Source: Macrostomum hystrix
Lineage: Eukaryota; Platyhelminthes; Macrostomidae
Direction: 5' to 3'
Length of the DNA: 64,000 nucleotides
NCBI GenBank assembly: GCA_950097015.1
Contig: CATNEN010000034.1
Location: 5,288,501 to 5,352,500 of the forward strand
Both the position numbers and the translations under genes were made by a program. How positions within the stretch are numbered: position 1 is the stretch's first letter; each line of letters opens with the position of its first letter. Under the pieces are notes generated by a model that did no database searches, was not told the origin of the DNA, and saw only the letters and a list, made by a program, of their open reading frames with translations. Of this stretch, positions 33,601 to 45,066 are shown piece by piece.

Positions 33601-36600
33601 GTACTCTGATAAGCCGGCAAATAAGGCGCACCTTCCCAGGCAGGCACTCGGTGCCGTCGACTTTGTAGTCGTCGAATTGCGGGCACCACTCGCTGGAGCC
33701 GTTGCAGTACTCGGGCAGGTCGCAGACGCCGCGTTCAGTGCGACAGACAACGCCCTGCGACTTTAGCTGGCAGGTGGAAGTGTCGCAGCACTCTCCTGAG
33801 GCGCACACGGAGCCGGCCGTGAACCGGCAGGTGGTCGGGTTGCAGCAGGTGTTGTTGCACCACTGTTGGATGATTGATTTGGGACTGAGATTTGAGTGCT
33901 GCTCAAGATATCATAAATGTTTAATTATCTAGGATCTTGTTTAAGCAACAAACCCCGATCTCTCCCGTGTCTCATCTCTCCCTAGTCTCATCTCTCCTGC
34001 GTCTCATCTCTACCGTGTCTCATCTCTACCGTGTCTCATCTCTCCCTAGTCTCATCTCTCCTGCGTCTCATCTCTACCGTGTCTCATCTCTCCCTAGTCT
34101 CATCTCTCCTGCGTCTCATCTCTACCGTGTCTCATCTCTACCGTGTCTCATCTCTCCCTAGTCTCATCTCTCCTGCGTCTCATCTCTACCGTGTCTCATC
34201 TCTCCTGTGTCTCATCTCTCCTGTGTCTCATCTCTCCCGTTTTTTATCTCTCCCGTTTCTTATCTCTCCCGTTTCTTATCTCTCCTGTGTCTCATCTCTC
34301 TCGTGTCTCATCTCTCCCCTATCTCATCTCTCCTGTGTCTCATCTCTCCCGTTTTTTATCTCTCCCGTTTCTTATCTCTCCTGTGTCTCATCTCTCTCGT
34401 GTCTCATCTCTCCCCTGTCTTATCTCTCCTGTGTCTCATCTCTCCTGTTTATTATCTCATCCGTTTCTTATCTCTCCTGTTTCTTATCTCTTCTGTGTCT
34501 CATCTCTCTCGTGTCTCATCGCTCCCCTGTCTTATCTCTCCCGTGTCTCATCTCTCCCGTGTCTCATCTCTCCCGTGTCTCATCCCGTAAAGCCCATAAA
34601 AGCGCAAGAAAATCGAAAATCAAGTCAGTTGTCAATCACCCTCAAGGGGCCGCAGTCGCAGTCCTCGCCAGCCTCTACAATGCGATTGCCGCACGTGACT
34701 TTAGCCCCGGTCACAGCTGCATCGTCTGGCGGGTTGGTCATACAGTAGCCAAGACCGTTAGCAACAGTGAAATCCAGAAAGCGCTGCACTGAGCAGTTGG
34801 AGAAACGCACCGGGTTCACACTGAAAAATTCGAGTGACCAAATAGTAGGCCTCTTTAACTGATACTGGCACCAAATGACAATCTCACTCGTTTCCGACAG
34901 CGGCCATGACGCAGCCCTGACTATCTGGACAGGTTCCGCAGCCGCGCTCATCTTCATCGTGGTTGAGGCCGAGATTGTGGCCCAACTCGTGCGCCACGGT
35001 GACCGCCACTCCGTAAGCATTTGCCTCGCGATCCTAGAAATCCAACAAGGAGCAATTCTTTACTACTTGCTAATCGTACTACTGAAAGTAGAAATATTCG
35101 CTTTCTACAAGGCAGTTTTCGATATTTGAGAAGTAGCAAAATAATCTTTCAGGTTTCTAAATGGACAATTGAAATATTCTGTCAGAGTGAGCTGAACTCA
35201 AACTCTGGTCCAAATAAATGTCTACCCCATCTAGGTTTATCGCTGCAGTACAATAAAACCTTCAACTAGTCGCTCTTGTTTCTATAATTAGCATTGACGC
35301 CAATTAGTCGCTCAAAGCAAGAGTTTCGGGTTTCGGCAACAATCAACTGACTCAAGAGCTTGTTTATTAGAGGCTGACTCACCGAGTTGACACCGCCTCC
35401 TAGGGCGAATGAGCACAGTTTGCCCAAGTGAGCCAAGCCCACATCTGTGCCGCTGTACCTTAGACCGCTGAAAAAAACACATAAGAAATGATTTATTAAA
35501 TTTAATTTAGCTGCATGACGTTGGCATAAATAAACAGTAGAAAGACAGTAGCCATTGTCTGTTACAGTACAGAAATTAAGAGAAAATGTGGGTATTTGAA
35601 ATCAGATGACTCAGATGCTACTAACGTTATGAGCTGGGCTGCGCTGTGAGTTTTGAAGCTAAGCCGCTGCATCCGGTATTTCATGAACAGGTCGAGCTGC
35701 TCAGACGAATTGGCTCCACCTGGGTTGGTGGCGCTGTACAGGGTGTACGGATCGCTGGTCCAGGTCTCAGTGTACACCGTGATCACATTGACTCCCAGCT
35801 GCTTGTACAGCTACAATCGTAGAAAGGATTTTCTACTTCTGATCGATAGGTCGTCAGTTCAAATATCTACCCCCCAAGGGAGACAGTTGGTGTCTTGGGT
35901 AAGATGCATAGTTACCTAGTAATTCAGTCCGCCCAGCTGTAAAAACAGGTAGCAGCATCAGCTGGGATAGGGTTTGAGTAGCAGAGTGGTTAACGCGTTT
36001 GTCTCTCGCACCAAGGTCCCTGAGCTCGATTCCGCGGCTCAGCCGCGGAAAGAAGGCTTGGGGGTTTGTCGTGCAGTTTACGCCATTGAGGGCCAACCTC
36101 CAAGGCACAGTGAGAGTGTGCACTGCCTGACGATGAGAAAGTCAGGGCAGATGTACACAACTGTGTGAGTGTTGCTCAGGAGTAAGTGAAATGGGCAGAA
36201 TTGCCTCCTCGCTGGCTGCGGGTCTACTTTCTATTTTATCTGTTGTACTCGTATCTATAACACATGAGCTGTGATTGTATGTTATATGAGTAGCAACTAT
36301 GAGTTTAGTGGACTCACCGCGTTCAAATAATTGCCAATCTCCCACAGCCGATCCTGAGACCTCGTCATGTCGCTGCTCTGGTTTTGGTACTAAAATTCGA
36401 TTGAGCCGCTTGCATTTTTCATTTTCCGTTAGTGGCTTTCTTATCTACTTTTGTTCTCCATGTCAAACTGCGTAGTTTTCTTAGAAACTACCCAATTTCT
36501 GGGCTCAGGAAAATTTTTTTGCATTACAATTTTAGATATCGGAAAATTGCACACAACATTTTCCGTATTCTAGAGCTATCATCTCAAGCCGCTGAAACTT

Positions 36601-38795
36601 TAGTCCAAACACAAAAATAACATTCTGTAGCACTTACAAAGTACTGATCTCCAACCAGAATCAGCTGGATGTACTTTCGGTTCACTTCCGAGTAGTTCGA
36701 GTGCGTGTCGAGTCTGACCGCCCGCCGACTGCGGTGCAGCAGGTGCCGGCCCTCGTCTGTGGTCGACTCCGGCGTCATCGGTTTAATTCGACCGCCGGAC
36801 ACTCCGCAGGTGGCCTTGGCCGACCGAGCCATTTTATTGGCTCTCAGAGGTCGCTTTGATGTAGCCGACGCCGGCTGCTCAGGGATTTCATAGACTCGAT
36901 CGCCAAAGTGGAAAGTTCCGCTGTTGGGTGCGTGCGTATAAGAGCCGAATTAGCGGCAGGTAAAGCTATGGAGCAGGGGTCGGCAAACTTATTAGCGTGC
37001 AGGACATGGAGAGAACCTAAAAGACAACAGCTGCTTTAACTGTAGGAATATGAGAAATGGGAGAGATGAGACACAGGAGAGATGAGACACAGGAGTGATG
37101 AGACACAGGAGAGATGAGACACAGGAGAGATGAGACACAGGAGAGATGAGACACAGGAGAGATGAGACACAGGAGAGATGAGACACAGGAGAGATGAGAC
37201 ACAGGAGAGATGAGACACAGGAGAGATGAGACACAGGAGAGATTAGACACAGGAGAGATGAGACACATAAGAGATGAGAGGGGATGAGTGGCAGAGCGGT
37301 TATCGCGTTTGCCTCTCGCACCACGGTCCCAAAGTTTGATTCCACGGCGAGGCCACATTTATTTGGGGCGCAGCCGCGGAGAGAAGGCTTTGGGGCTTGT
37401 CGTGCAATTGACGCCCTTGAGGGCCAACCTCCAAGACACAGTGAAGTGTACACTGCCTGACGATGAGAAAGTCAGGGCAGATGGACACACCTGTGTGAGC
37501 GTATGCCTGCGTACAGTATCTGTGTGCGTGTGTGCTCAGGAGTCAGCGAAATGGGCAGAATTGCCTCCTCGCTGGCTGCGGGTCTAGTGTCACCAAATGA
37601 TGTGCCACTGCCCGCAGCCCTCCTGCAATTATTATTATTATTTAAGAGATGAGACACTGGAGAGATTAGACACAGTTGAGATTAGACACAGTTGAGATTA
37701 GACACAGGAGAGATGAGACACAGGAGAGATGAGACACATGAGAGATGAGACACAGGAGAGATGAGACACAGGAGAGATGAGACACAGGAGAGATGAGACA
37801 CAGGAGAGATTAGACACAGGAGAGATGAGACACAGGAGAGATAAGACACAGGAGAGATGAGACAGGAGAGATAAGACACAGGAGAGATGAGACACAGGAG
37901 AGATGAGACACATTTCCTGATTTTCTGCACAGTTGCACAGAAGTCCTTTTCAAGCACCGCTTGCAGAACTTTGTGTAAGCAATTTTACTAGTATTAGAAC
38001 AACGGTAGCTTCAGATTGTCTCACACATTAGTTGCCATGAGTATTTCGTTTAACCAGCAGATTAATTAGTTTAAGAATTTACTTTGTACTACAGGAGTAA
38101 TATGCCTTTTTATTTTTAGACCGAAAAAAGCTGCCTGCCTTGTGAGCTGAAAGCATAAAAAACAGAAATTCGTACCTAATAGCACCGCTTCTCTGCTTGA
38201 TAACAGCCAAGCCGCCACCTGGCTCCACCTCGCCTTGGTAAAAGCAGATAGGATGTAGTTGGGTGGAGCCGTCGCTCGAAACTGACTCGAACTCGGGACC
38301 TCCGTCTCCTCTTCCCCCACCCGAAGCACCGCGGCGTGACTTGGCGACAACTCTTTCAGAGCTGTGTAGAAACTCTCTGGAAATCATGTTTTGCCGCATT
38401 TTGACACCTACTCAAAACCCTTGTGAGCAATGAAAACACAATTCAAGTACTCTCTATTGAACTTTGAGTAGTGGTGGAGCACTCACTCGGAGGACTCAAC
38501 CAGCTGCAGGTTGAGCAGGACACCAGAGTCGATGCGGACCAGCAGGGTTCGGTGGAGCGGGCATTCGGTTGGCTGGGTATAGCGTAGGGCTAGCGCTGAT
38601 GGGATATTGGGCAAATGCGGCAAATATCAGTATGGCTTATCTTTAAGAGAAATCTATCAGATAGATTAGAAAAGTTCAATGTTTATAATTTTACTAACCA
38701 TCTGATGACATCCCGGCCACATTGAGTGGCAGCAGCAACAGCAGAGGCAGCAGCTGGACCGCAGACAACATCAGTGACAGCTGCTGACGCTGCAT
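30631..38795 (-). CDS. ADAM: ADAM metalloprotease-disintegrin, catalytically intact
   Basis: Fourteen exons, all GT-AG and in frame, give 788 residues: 38795-38699, 38595-38487, 38376-38176, 36920-36638, 36389-36318, 35810-35626, 35467-35383, 35033-34888, 34820-34640, 33862-33632, 32831-32641, 32549-32330, 31109-30941 and 30827-30631. Order of parts: signal peptide ([20 protein letters not shown]), prodomain with CFYQGEV and a cysteine-switch-like ATCGV, furin site HRSRR, reprolysin domain ([13 protein letters not shown]; zinc site [13 protein letters not shown]; Met-turn CVMAAV), disintegrin domain ([15 protein letters not shown] to [15 protein letters not shown]), cysteine-rich region ([15 protein letters not shown]) and an EGF-like module ([15 protein letters not shown]). 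A Thr/Ser/Ala stalk follows, then a hydrophobic end, [16 protein letters not shown], and only ERLQL. The family sheds membrane proteins at the cell surface. The last residues suggest a GPI signal or a tail-less membrane anchor, unlike typical ADAM9/12/19 tails. Confidence 0.95.
31380..31605. mobile_element. Fold-back element (about 100-bp arms)
   Basis: Nearly contiguous inverted arms, roughly 31380-31475 and 31495-31605. They share GTCGGGACCTTCAACAAAAG and its complement, and the ggagcatc/gatgctcc blocks. It lies in the ADAM intron between exons 12 and 13. Mismatches between the arms show it is not a fresh duplication. Confidence 0.85.
31658..32016 (-). mobile_element. tRNA-derived SINE with target-site duplication
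   Basis: Full-length reverse copy with its (ATT)n tail at the left and tRNA-like head at the right. It is flanked by the 12-bp repeat AGAGCAGTGTTA at 31646-31657 and 32017-32028. It lies in the ADAM intron between exons 12 and 13. Confidence 0.95.
32875..32925 (-). mobile_element. Decayed hAT end beside the 16-mer array
   Basis: AGCGGGCCAGAT followed by CGCCCT corresponds, in reverse complement, to the right end of the hAT element at 52226-53002 (GGGCCGCATCTGGCCCGCGG). The outermost terminal bases are not recognisable. Confidence 0.5.
32926..33465. repeat. 16-bp minisatellite, array 1
   Basis: About 34 copies of TCTCATCTCTCCTCCG in the ADAM intron between exons 10 and 11, very uniform in the middle and degenerate after 33410. 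On the opposite strand the unit is GAGATGAGACGGAGGA, the same family as the arrays at 33960, 37044, 37655 and 52300. Confidence 0.97.
33960..34585. repeat. 16-bp minisatellite, array 2
   Basis: About 39 units of TCTCATCTCTCC(C/T)GTG with frequent variants (TTTCTTATC, CTACCGTG). It lies in the ADAM intron between exons 9 and 10 and ends only about 50 bp from exon 9. Confidence 0.95.
35965..36228 (+). mobile_element. tRNA-derived SINE, 3'-truncated
   Basis: The tRNA-like head (GAGTAGCAGAGTGGTTAACG; B box GAGCTCGATTCC) and body are present, ending at GCTGGCTGCGGGTCTA without the tail. It is antisense within the ADAM intron between exons 5 and 6. Confidence 0.9.
36975..37043 (+). mobile_element. 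hAT left end leading into the 16-mer array
   Basis: CAGGGGTCGGCAAACTTAT and the next roughly 60 bp (GAGAACCTAAAAGAC) align with the left end of the complete hAT element at 52226. The array follows directly, as it does there. The matching right end was not found. Confidence 0.75.
37044..37267. repeat. 16-bp minisatellite, array 3a
   Basis: GAGATGAGACACAGGA repeated about 14 times, in the same orientation relative to the hAT end as at 52300. It is interrupted by a SINE. Confidence 0.95.
37280..37642 (+). mobile_element. Full-length tRNA-derived SINE inserted into the minisatellite
   Basis: Best full-length copy: tRNA-like head, body, then CCCGCAGCCCTCCTGCAATT and an (ATT)n tail. TAAGAGATGAGA flanks it at 37268-37279 and 37643-37654. 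Because the repeat unit itself resembles this, the duplication is likely but not independent proof. Confidence 0.95.
37655..37912. repeat. 16-bp minisatellite, array 3b
   Basis: Continuation of the 37044 array after the SINE, with more variants (GATTAGACACAGTT). Confidence 0.95.
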
Positions 38796-40325
38796 GGCTC
38801 TGTCAGCGTGTGTCGACAAGTTCAATGAGTAGTGCAGGAACGAATTAGGCAAGCAGGCCAGACTGATGCAGTGAAGGCTATGCAAGTGCCCGTGGCTAAA
38901 CTTTGATATGAACTCTGCCACATTCTCTTTCTCTCTCTCTACGGCGGCGGTTTGGGGTTGCTTGGTCTGGTGGCCTTGCATTGGACGTCGGCGGAGAGAA
39001 AGGTAGGAAGCGCGCCAGAGGCCGGGGGATGAGAGTATGGGACTTGTCATGCGATACGGCATTGGGCTGTGCTCCTATTACTTTGGAACCAGTTCCACCC
39101 AGTCCGGAACTGCTACGAGCTAAATTCAGGCATCGGGCCAACAAAATGAGCACAAATAGACATTGTTAAACTCATACAGAACTCTAGTCAAAGAAAACGG
39201 CGAGACTGATTTCTAAACAAGATGAGATGAGACAAATCCTGATAAGATTAAATTATTAGATTTGCGTCATCGGATTAGAGAACAGGTGGAAATGACACGA
39301 GAGGGCGATATAGAGACGGGATGAGAGATGTGAGCCACGCTAGATATTTCATCTAGCAGGCACCGTGGCGCCGCAAATGAATATAAAATACATTTTCTAG
39401 GCAATTAGTTTTTATTTGAATTCAACTCAGTCAGGCAGCCTGAGCATGGATGCGGGCTTGACTCCGGTCTCAACAGGATTAACAAAACATGTTTGGTTGC
39501 TATGGTGGCTTCGCCGAGTTATGGGGTTGAGGGCGTGAAGGATGGGTAGAGATTAGACTTGGGTTTTTTATATTATCGGATGCGAAAAATAGACGCCTTT
39601 ATCCCACCCCCTATCTCGGGTCACTCCTGTATCGATACGATATCACATCCAATATATGATCGAATTATAATTTTGTAACCTTTGGTTGCGAATCAATTTA
39701 AACTATTGAGCATAAAGTTGAGTTGAGTCAAGTGTTTAGTTCATCGAGTACTTTTTCATCAAGAATGAGCCTACTATTATTAGCGATCGTGTCTTTCTCT
39801 AAACGAAGAAGTACAGAAAGTGGAGAATCTACTCAGGAAAGAGTTCTGCTGCGCTTCAACAAACAGGCACAGGCAATGCATGCAAAGGTAGAAAATAAAT
39901 CCTGTCCCATCCGGAATGAGGCTCCGAAGAACAGCTAAACAATGAACAGCGGGGGGGAGGGAAGGGGACGAGCAATGAGACGGCTTGAAATCTCCATGGC
40001 GATGGGGAAAATATGGCGGGGCGAAGGGACGGCTTATTGCAGCTTTTGACTCTATGGAAACAAATGTATAGCTGCACTTCCCTCTGTCTGCTCTTCCCCT
40101 ACCCACCGCCCATGAGTCAGTCGGTGTTAATACAAGCTTGAATCTCCAATAAAATTTGCATAGCTGTAAAATTTCAGGCATGAACCAGCTTAAAACTGGT
40201 ACTTTTAAATGCTAATTGTTCTATTGTAGATGGGCTCAGGGAAATCTATATTATTCTTCGCGTGTCTGGAAAGCCATGAAAATTCATCGAGATAAACATT
40301 TGTAAATAATGAGTGTATCGAAACA
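38796..40325. other. Spacer upstream of ADAM
   Basis: This stretch probably contains the ADAM promoter, but no core element is convincing. No ORF resembles a known family. Short GAGATGAGAC-like motifs near 39220 and 39320 are isolated. Confidence 0.5.
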
Positions 40326-40620
40326 TAATAATAATAATAATAATAATAATAGTTGATTACACCTGCCCCAATTGGACCAGATGTGCAGCCGACAGCACAG
40401 CTGTAGCTAATGCGCGGCGCATCTGAAGGCTGCGTACAGCTGTTCAGTCCATGGACTGGGGGGACGCCACACCCACCTTCAATTATCCCAGCTAATGCTG
40501 GTACCTATTTAACATCTGAGTGAACTGAAGCAATGCAGATTTAGTGCCTTGCTAAAGGACACACATTGTTCCAGTGGAGTCAGGAATCGAACCCCCGACC
40601 TTCAAGTCGTGAGTCCGATG
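40326..40620 (-). mobile_element. CORE-type tRNA SINE, second copy
   Basis: Same family as 10320-10606. On the minus strand it has GGTTCGATTCC-like B-box sequence, the AGCAAGGCACTAAATCTGC core and an (ATT)n tail (AAT run at 40329-40351 on the plus strand). TATCGAAA occurs at 40316 and at 40636, a possible target-site duplication. The head is truncated. Confidence 0.85.
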
Positions 40621-40643
40621 AAACTAATCGATGAATATCGAAA

Positions 40644-41240
40644 ACTTAACAAGGCTACTAGTTTCTGCATGCATTGCCTAATGAATAAAAGTACACTACT
40701 GAGAGAGAAAGCGTCATAAACATCGTGAGAAAATTTAGCTTTGAACAATTGGGTCAGGGGGGTGTTTTATGAACTGTGTTAAGATCAAACTTTGCTTTCT
40801 AACACACCTGGGTCGGCAAACTATAGCACAGATCACCCATAATTTAGAATGTGACACAGTTTAGTTGTAAGCTGGGCGTCACGTGGTTTTGTAAGCCTTG
40901 TAAGCCTCTACAGTGCACAGAGTCATATGCTAAAGACCTGCATAAACAAATTGAACGATGTAGTGCCATACTAACAAAGTTCGAAACACTTCTAACTGCA
41001 ATGAGTCACGCTTGGTGCTTTGCTTGTTGCTTGCTTGAATGTTGCTTGAGTTGCTTGCTTGAATAAGTTTCTCTATCGTTTTAAAAACCATTTTGCATTT
41101 GCTTCGCCAGCTTTTTTAAGTGGGTCTCTGGCAGAAGTGCCTTTAACAGCGCAAAGTTTGCGCGCAAAACTTTTTTTTGCTTTGCCTAAAAATAGCTTTT
41201 GATACAGTGCAGCTTGTCGTTTTTAATACAAAAGCATTAA
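40644..41240. other. Spacer with a possible hAT end
   Basis: CTGGGTCGGCAAACTATAGC at 40809 resembles the CAGGGGTCGGCAAACT end of the hAT elements but lacks a partner end. No gene is supported. Confidence 0.4.
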
Positions 41241-42675
41241 CTGACATCTGTGTACTGACATCTGTGTACTGACATCTGTGTACTGACATCTGTGTACTGA
41301 CATCTGTGTACTGACATCTGTGTACTGACATCTGTGTACTGACATCTGTGTACTGACATCTGTGTACTGACATCTGTGTACTGACATCTGTGTACTGACA
41401 TCTGTGTACTGACATCTGTGTACTGACATCAACTGACATCTGTGTACTGACATCAAATGACATCTGTGTACTGACATCAAATGACATCTGTGTACTGACA
41501 TCTGTTTACTGACATCTGTGTACTGACATCAAATGACATCTGTGTACTGACATCTGTTTACTGACATCTGTGTACTGACATCTGTGTACTGACATCTGTG
41601 TACTGACATCAAATGACATCTGTGTACTGACATCTGTTTACTGACATCTGTGTACTGACATCTGTGTACTGACATCTGTGTACTGACATCTGTGTACTGA
41701 CATCTGTGTACTGACATCTGTGTACTGACATCTGTGTACTGACATCAAATGACATCTGTGTACTGACATCAAATGACATCTGTGTACTGACATCTGTTTA
41801 CTGACATCTGTGTACTGACATCAAATGACATCTGTGTACTGACATCTGTTTACTGACATCTGTGTACTGACATCAAATGACATCTGTGTACTGACATCTG
41901 TTTACTGACATCTGTGTACTGACATCAAATGACATCTGTGTACTGACATCAAATGACATCTGTGTACTGACATCAAATGACATCTGTGTACTGACATCTG
42001 TTTACTGACATCTGTGTACTGACATCAAATGACATCTGTGTACTGAAATCTGTGTACTGACATCAACTGACATCTGTGTACTGACATCAAATAACATCTG
42101 TGTACTGACATCAACTGACATCTGTGTACTGACATCAAATGACATCAACTGACATCTGTGTACTGACATCAAATGACATCAACTGACATCTGTGTACTGA
42201 CATCAAATGACATCAAATAACATCTGTGTACTGACATCAACTGACATCTGTGTACTGACATCAAATGACATCAAATAACATCTGTGTACTGACATCAACT
42301 GACATCAACTGACATCTGTGTACTGACATCAAATGACATCAAATAACATCTGTGTACTGACATCAACTGACATCAACTGACATCTGTGTACTGACATCAA
42401 CTGACATCAACTGACATCAAATAACATCTGTGTACTGACATCAACTGACATCAAATAACATCTGTGTACTGACATCAACTGACATCAACTGACATCAAAT
42501 AACATCTGTGTACTGACATCAACTGACATCAAATAACATCTGTGTACTGACATCAACTGACATCAACTGACATCTGTGTACTGACATCAACTGACATCAA
42601 CTGACATCAAATAACATCTGTGTACTGACATCAACTGACATCAACTGACATCAAATAACATCTGTGTACTGACAA
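41241..42675. repeat. 14-bp/10-bp compound minisatellite
   Basis: The left third is almost pure TGACATCTGTGTAC (14 bp). Towards the right the array mixes in TGACATCAAA and TGACATCAAC (10 bp), and near the right end forms higher-order units of about 44-54 bp with TAACATCTGTGTAC. This is a gradient from monomeric to higher-order structure. Confidence 0.97.
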
Positions 42676-42689
42676 ACTAGAGAGCTACC

Positions 42690-43117
42690 CACAAATATAT
42701 GCTAGAGTTCTGATCCTCTACAATATAATATATATGTATATTACTATCTCCTATATATATACATATTATGGACAGGCTTACTGATTCCTGACAGACAGAC
42801 AGACAGATCACAAAAATCTACTTAGTAACAGTAGTGTAGATTGCAGTAACATTTCAGAAAACTTTTTATTTCGAAACCAGCAACTGCGCTTGCAATACGA
42901 ACTGCATAAACATTGCGTTTACCAAACTCTTTAAGAGTTAGAATTTTCGCATTGATCGCTTAATTATAGTAGCAAATTAAGCAGGTGAGATGTCGATAAA
43001 GTTCAATTAATTTTGGGCAAACTCAAGGCTGTACAATTTTTACGCCTGCATACAAACAGTAGGTGATCAAAGTTACTTATGGATCAATGGAATAACAAGC
43101 GCGACTGAAATTTTCAT
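42690..43117. other. Spacer with short AT and GACA repeats
   Basis: Contains an AT-rich palindromic stretch at 42720-42770 and (GACA)n at about 42790. No gene is seen. Confidence 0.5.
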
Positions 43118-43372
43118 CTATCTCACACTAGCACTCGCTGTCAATCTCACACTCTAGCACTCGCTGTCAATCTCACACTCTAGCACTCGCTGTCAATCTC
43201 ACACACTAGCACTCGCTGTCAATCTCACACTAGCACTCGCTGTCAATCTCACACTCTAGCACTCGCTGTCAATCTCACACACTAGCACTCGCTGTCAATC
43301 TCACACTCTAGCACTCGCTGTCAATCTCACACTCTAGCACTCGCTGTCAATCTCACACTAGCACTCGCTGCT
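43118..43372. repeat. 24-27-bp minisatellite downstream of sFRP
   Basis: About ten units of TAGCACTCGCTGTCAATCTC with ACAC, ACACTC or ACACAC spacers, so the unit length varies by 2-4 bp. Confidence 0.95.
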
Positions 43373-43507
43373 ATGAAGTTCGAAATCTTAATGGATCTAA
43401 GATCTAAAATAAAAGATTTCCGAGCGATAAAACGGTCGCTAAGCAAGCAAAGAATGCAGCATTTTTGCACTCGAATTAGTCTTCAGTCTCAGCTCCAATA
43501 CCAGCCA

Positions 43508-45066
43508 TCAAGCCGCGGGTGGCGGGTCTTCCGTTCGTCGTCGATTTTTCTTTCGTTGGCCGCGGCCGCGGCCGCTGCCGCCGCCGCCTCCCTTGCGTCG
43601 ATTCCTCCTCGGACGGCCGGTGGCCGGTGACGAAGAGGCGGCGATGACACCGGCGCTCGACTGACCGTTGCTGGCTTTCAGGCCCAAAAGCCCCACCCCA
43701 CCGCGGCACAGGCCAGCGTCGCCGCCGCTGCTGCCCCTGCTTCTCTGTCGAACATCGCGCCTAATGCTGCGCAGGGCCCGCTGGAAAGCTGGTCGCCGGT
43801 TGTCCCATTCGGCAATAAATTTTACGTCGATGGACGCGCCGTCTGGCCCAACGGAGCCCATCACAATGTAACGCTTCCTGGGATTCGCGGCAGCTTCGTT
43901 GAGAAGCGGACAGCCGCCGTCTGGGGCGCAGTCGAGGCGCGCGCCGCCAGGCAGCTGTTTATTGCGTCGGCGTCCACCGCGATTCTGACGCCGCTCACGC
44001 CGCTCAAGCTGCTGTTGCTCTTCCTCTATCGTCGGCTGCATCAGCTGGCGAGGCCCCGAGAAGAATCGCAGGCGGCCCTTAAACTGGAGGCGGCGGTGAG
44101 TGGCCGCTTCAACGGTCGGTGCAGACGGAGATGCGTGTTCAAGGCGAGCCTTCACAACTGAATAGCGGGTTCAGAGCTGATCGTTAGAAAGGCGTTTTTG
44201 GAATGTGGATTAATTGCACAAAGGTTTAAGACTTTGAGGGCTGAAGGCCTGATGGTCGATACACAGGCACTCACCGATTTCGTTCATGCAGTAGCCACTG
44301 ACCAGCGACTCGTAGCTGGGCTCCCGAACGCAGGCCTGACACTCGGCTGTAAGCAAAAATGAAGAAAGCGGCGTGATTTTTTTGGGCTAAACTAATTGCC
44401 GAATTAGAAATTGTCTTCCGCTAATATTTCGGGACTCACCAGATTGAGAAGTCGCACCTGTCACTGCAACGGTAAAGGTTTCAGTTTTATTTAAAATAAA
44501 ATACGCGATTTAAAAAAAGTAAACGAAAATGGAAACCCACGCGTCACCGATCGCTTGATGCACATGAGATCGTCCTCAGGCGGAAATTGCGTACAATTGA
44601 GCATGTCGGGCCAGGCGAAGCCGAATTTGAGCATGATGGCCAGACAGGAGGACTGCACAGCTAAGCAGAGACTGCGACAGGGTTTGATGCTCCGCTCCGG
44701 TAGGCGTTGGATGCAAACTGGCGCGTAGATGGAGCACAGCAGGACCCGGATCTCGCGATGGCAGGCTGTCTTCACCAGCGGCATCCAGTGCTGAGCCTGG
44801 TCCTGGACCTCCTTGGCGCTCTCATGGTTCAGCATGTTGGGCAGACGCATCTCACTGTAGCCGATGCCGTAGCACATTTCCATTGTGCTGGGAATCGGCA
44901 CGCAGCGGTGATTGACGGTCCCGGCGGAATCCCACGCGGAGCCGAGCGGCGGCGACTCCGGCAGGTGCCACTCTGGTGGTCGCGATTCTGACGGAGACGC
45001 TTCGGCTGATGCGACGGTTGCTAGGCAACCAAACAAGGCGAAGGTGAACGAAGCAAGCGGTGGCAT
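43508..45066 (-). CDS. SFRP: Secreted frizzled-related protein (sFRP1/2/5-like)
   Basis: Four exons, 45066-44541, 44463-44440, 44346-44275 and 44157-43508, all phase 1 and in frame, give 423 residues. sFRPs are extracellular Wnt modulators. Signal peptide: MPPLASFTFALFGCLATVAS. Frizzled-type cysteine-rich domain, about residues 54-171: CVPIPSTMEMCYGIGYSEM, LPNMLNHESAKEVQDQAQ, then CSIYAPVC and CRSLCLAVQSSC. Netrin-like domain, about residues 185-350: ECQACVREPSYESLVSGYC, then RYIVMGSVGPDGASIDVKFI. The last about 70 residues are Arg/Gly-rich and basic (RRNRRKGGGGGSGRGRGQRK), expected to bind heparan sulfate. Exon 2 is a microexon of 24 nt encoding eight residues between the two domains. There are no membrane segments, so it is an sFRP and not a frizzled receptor. 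Confidence 0.94.
44440..44463 (-). other. 24-nt microexon of sFRP
   Basis: TTGCAG precedes and GTGAGT follows 24 nt that preserve phase 1 on both sides. It encodes a linker of Thr-Gly-Ala-Thr-Ser-Gln-Ser between the frizzled and netrin-like domains. Skipping it would also keep the frame. Confidence 0.8.

Noticed and set aside
41241..42675. CRISPR-like array
   Set aside because: Units are directly tandem with no unique spacers, and the DNA is animal.
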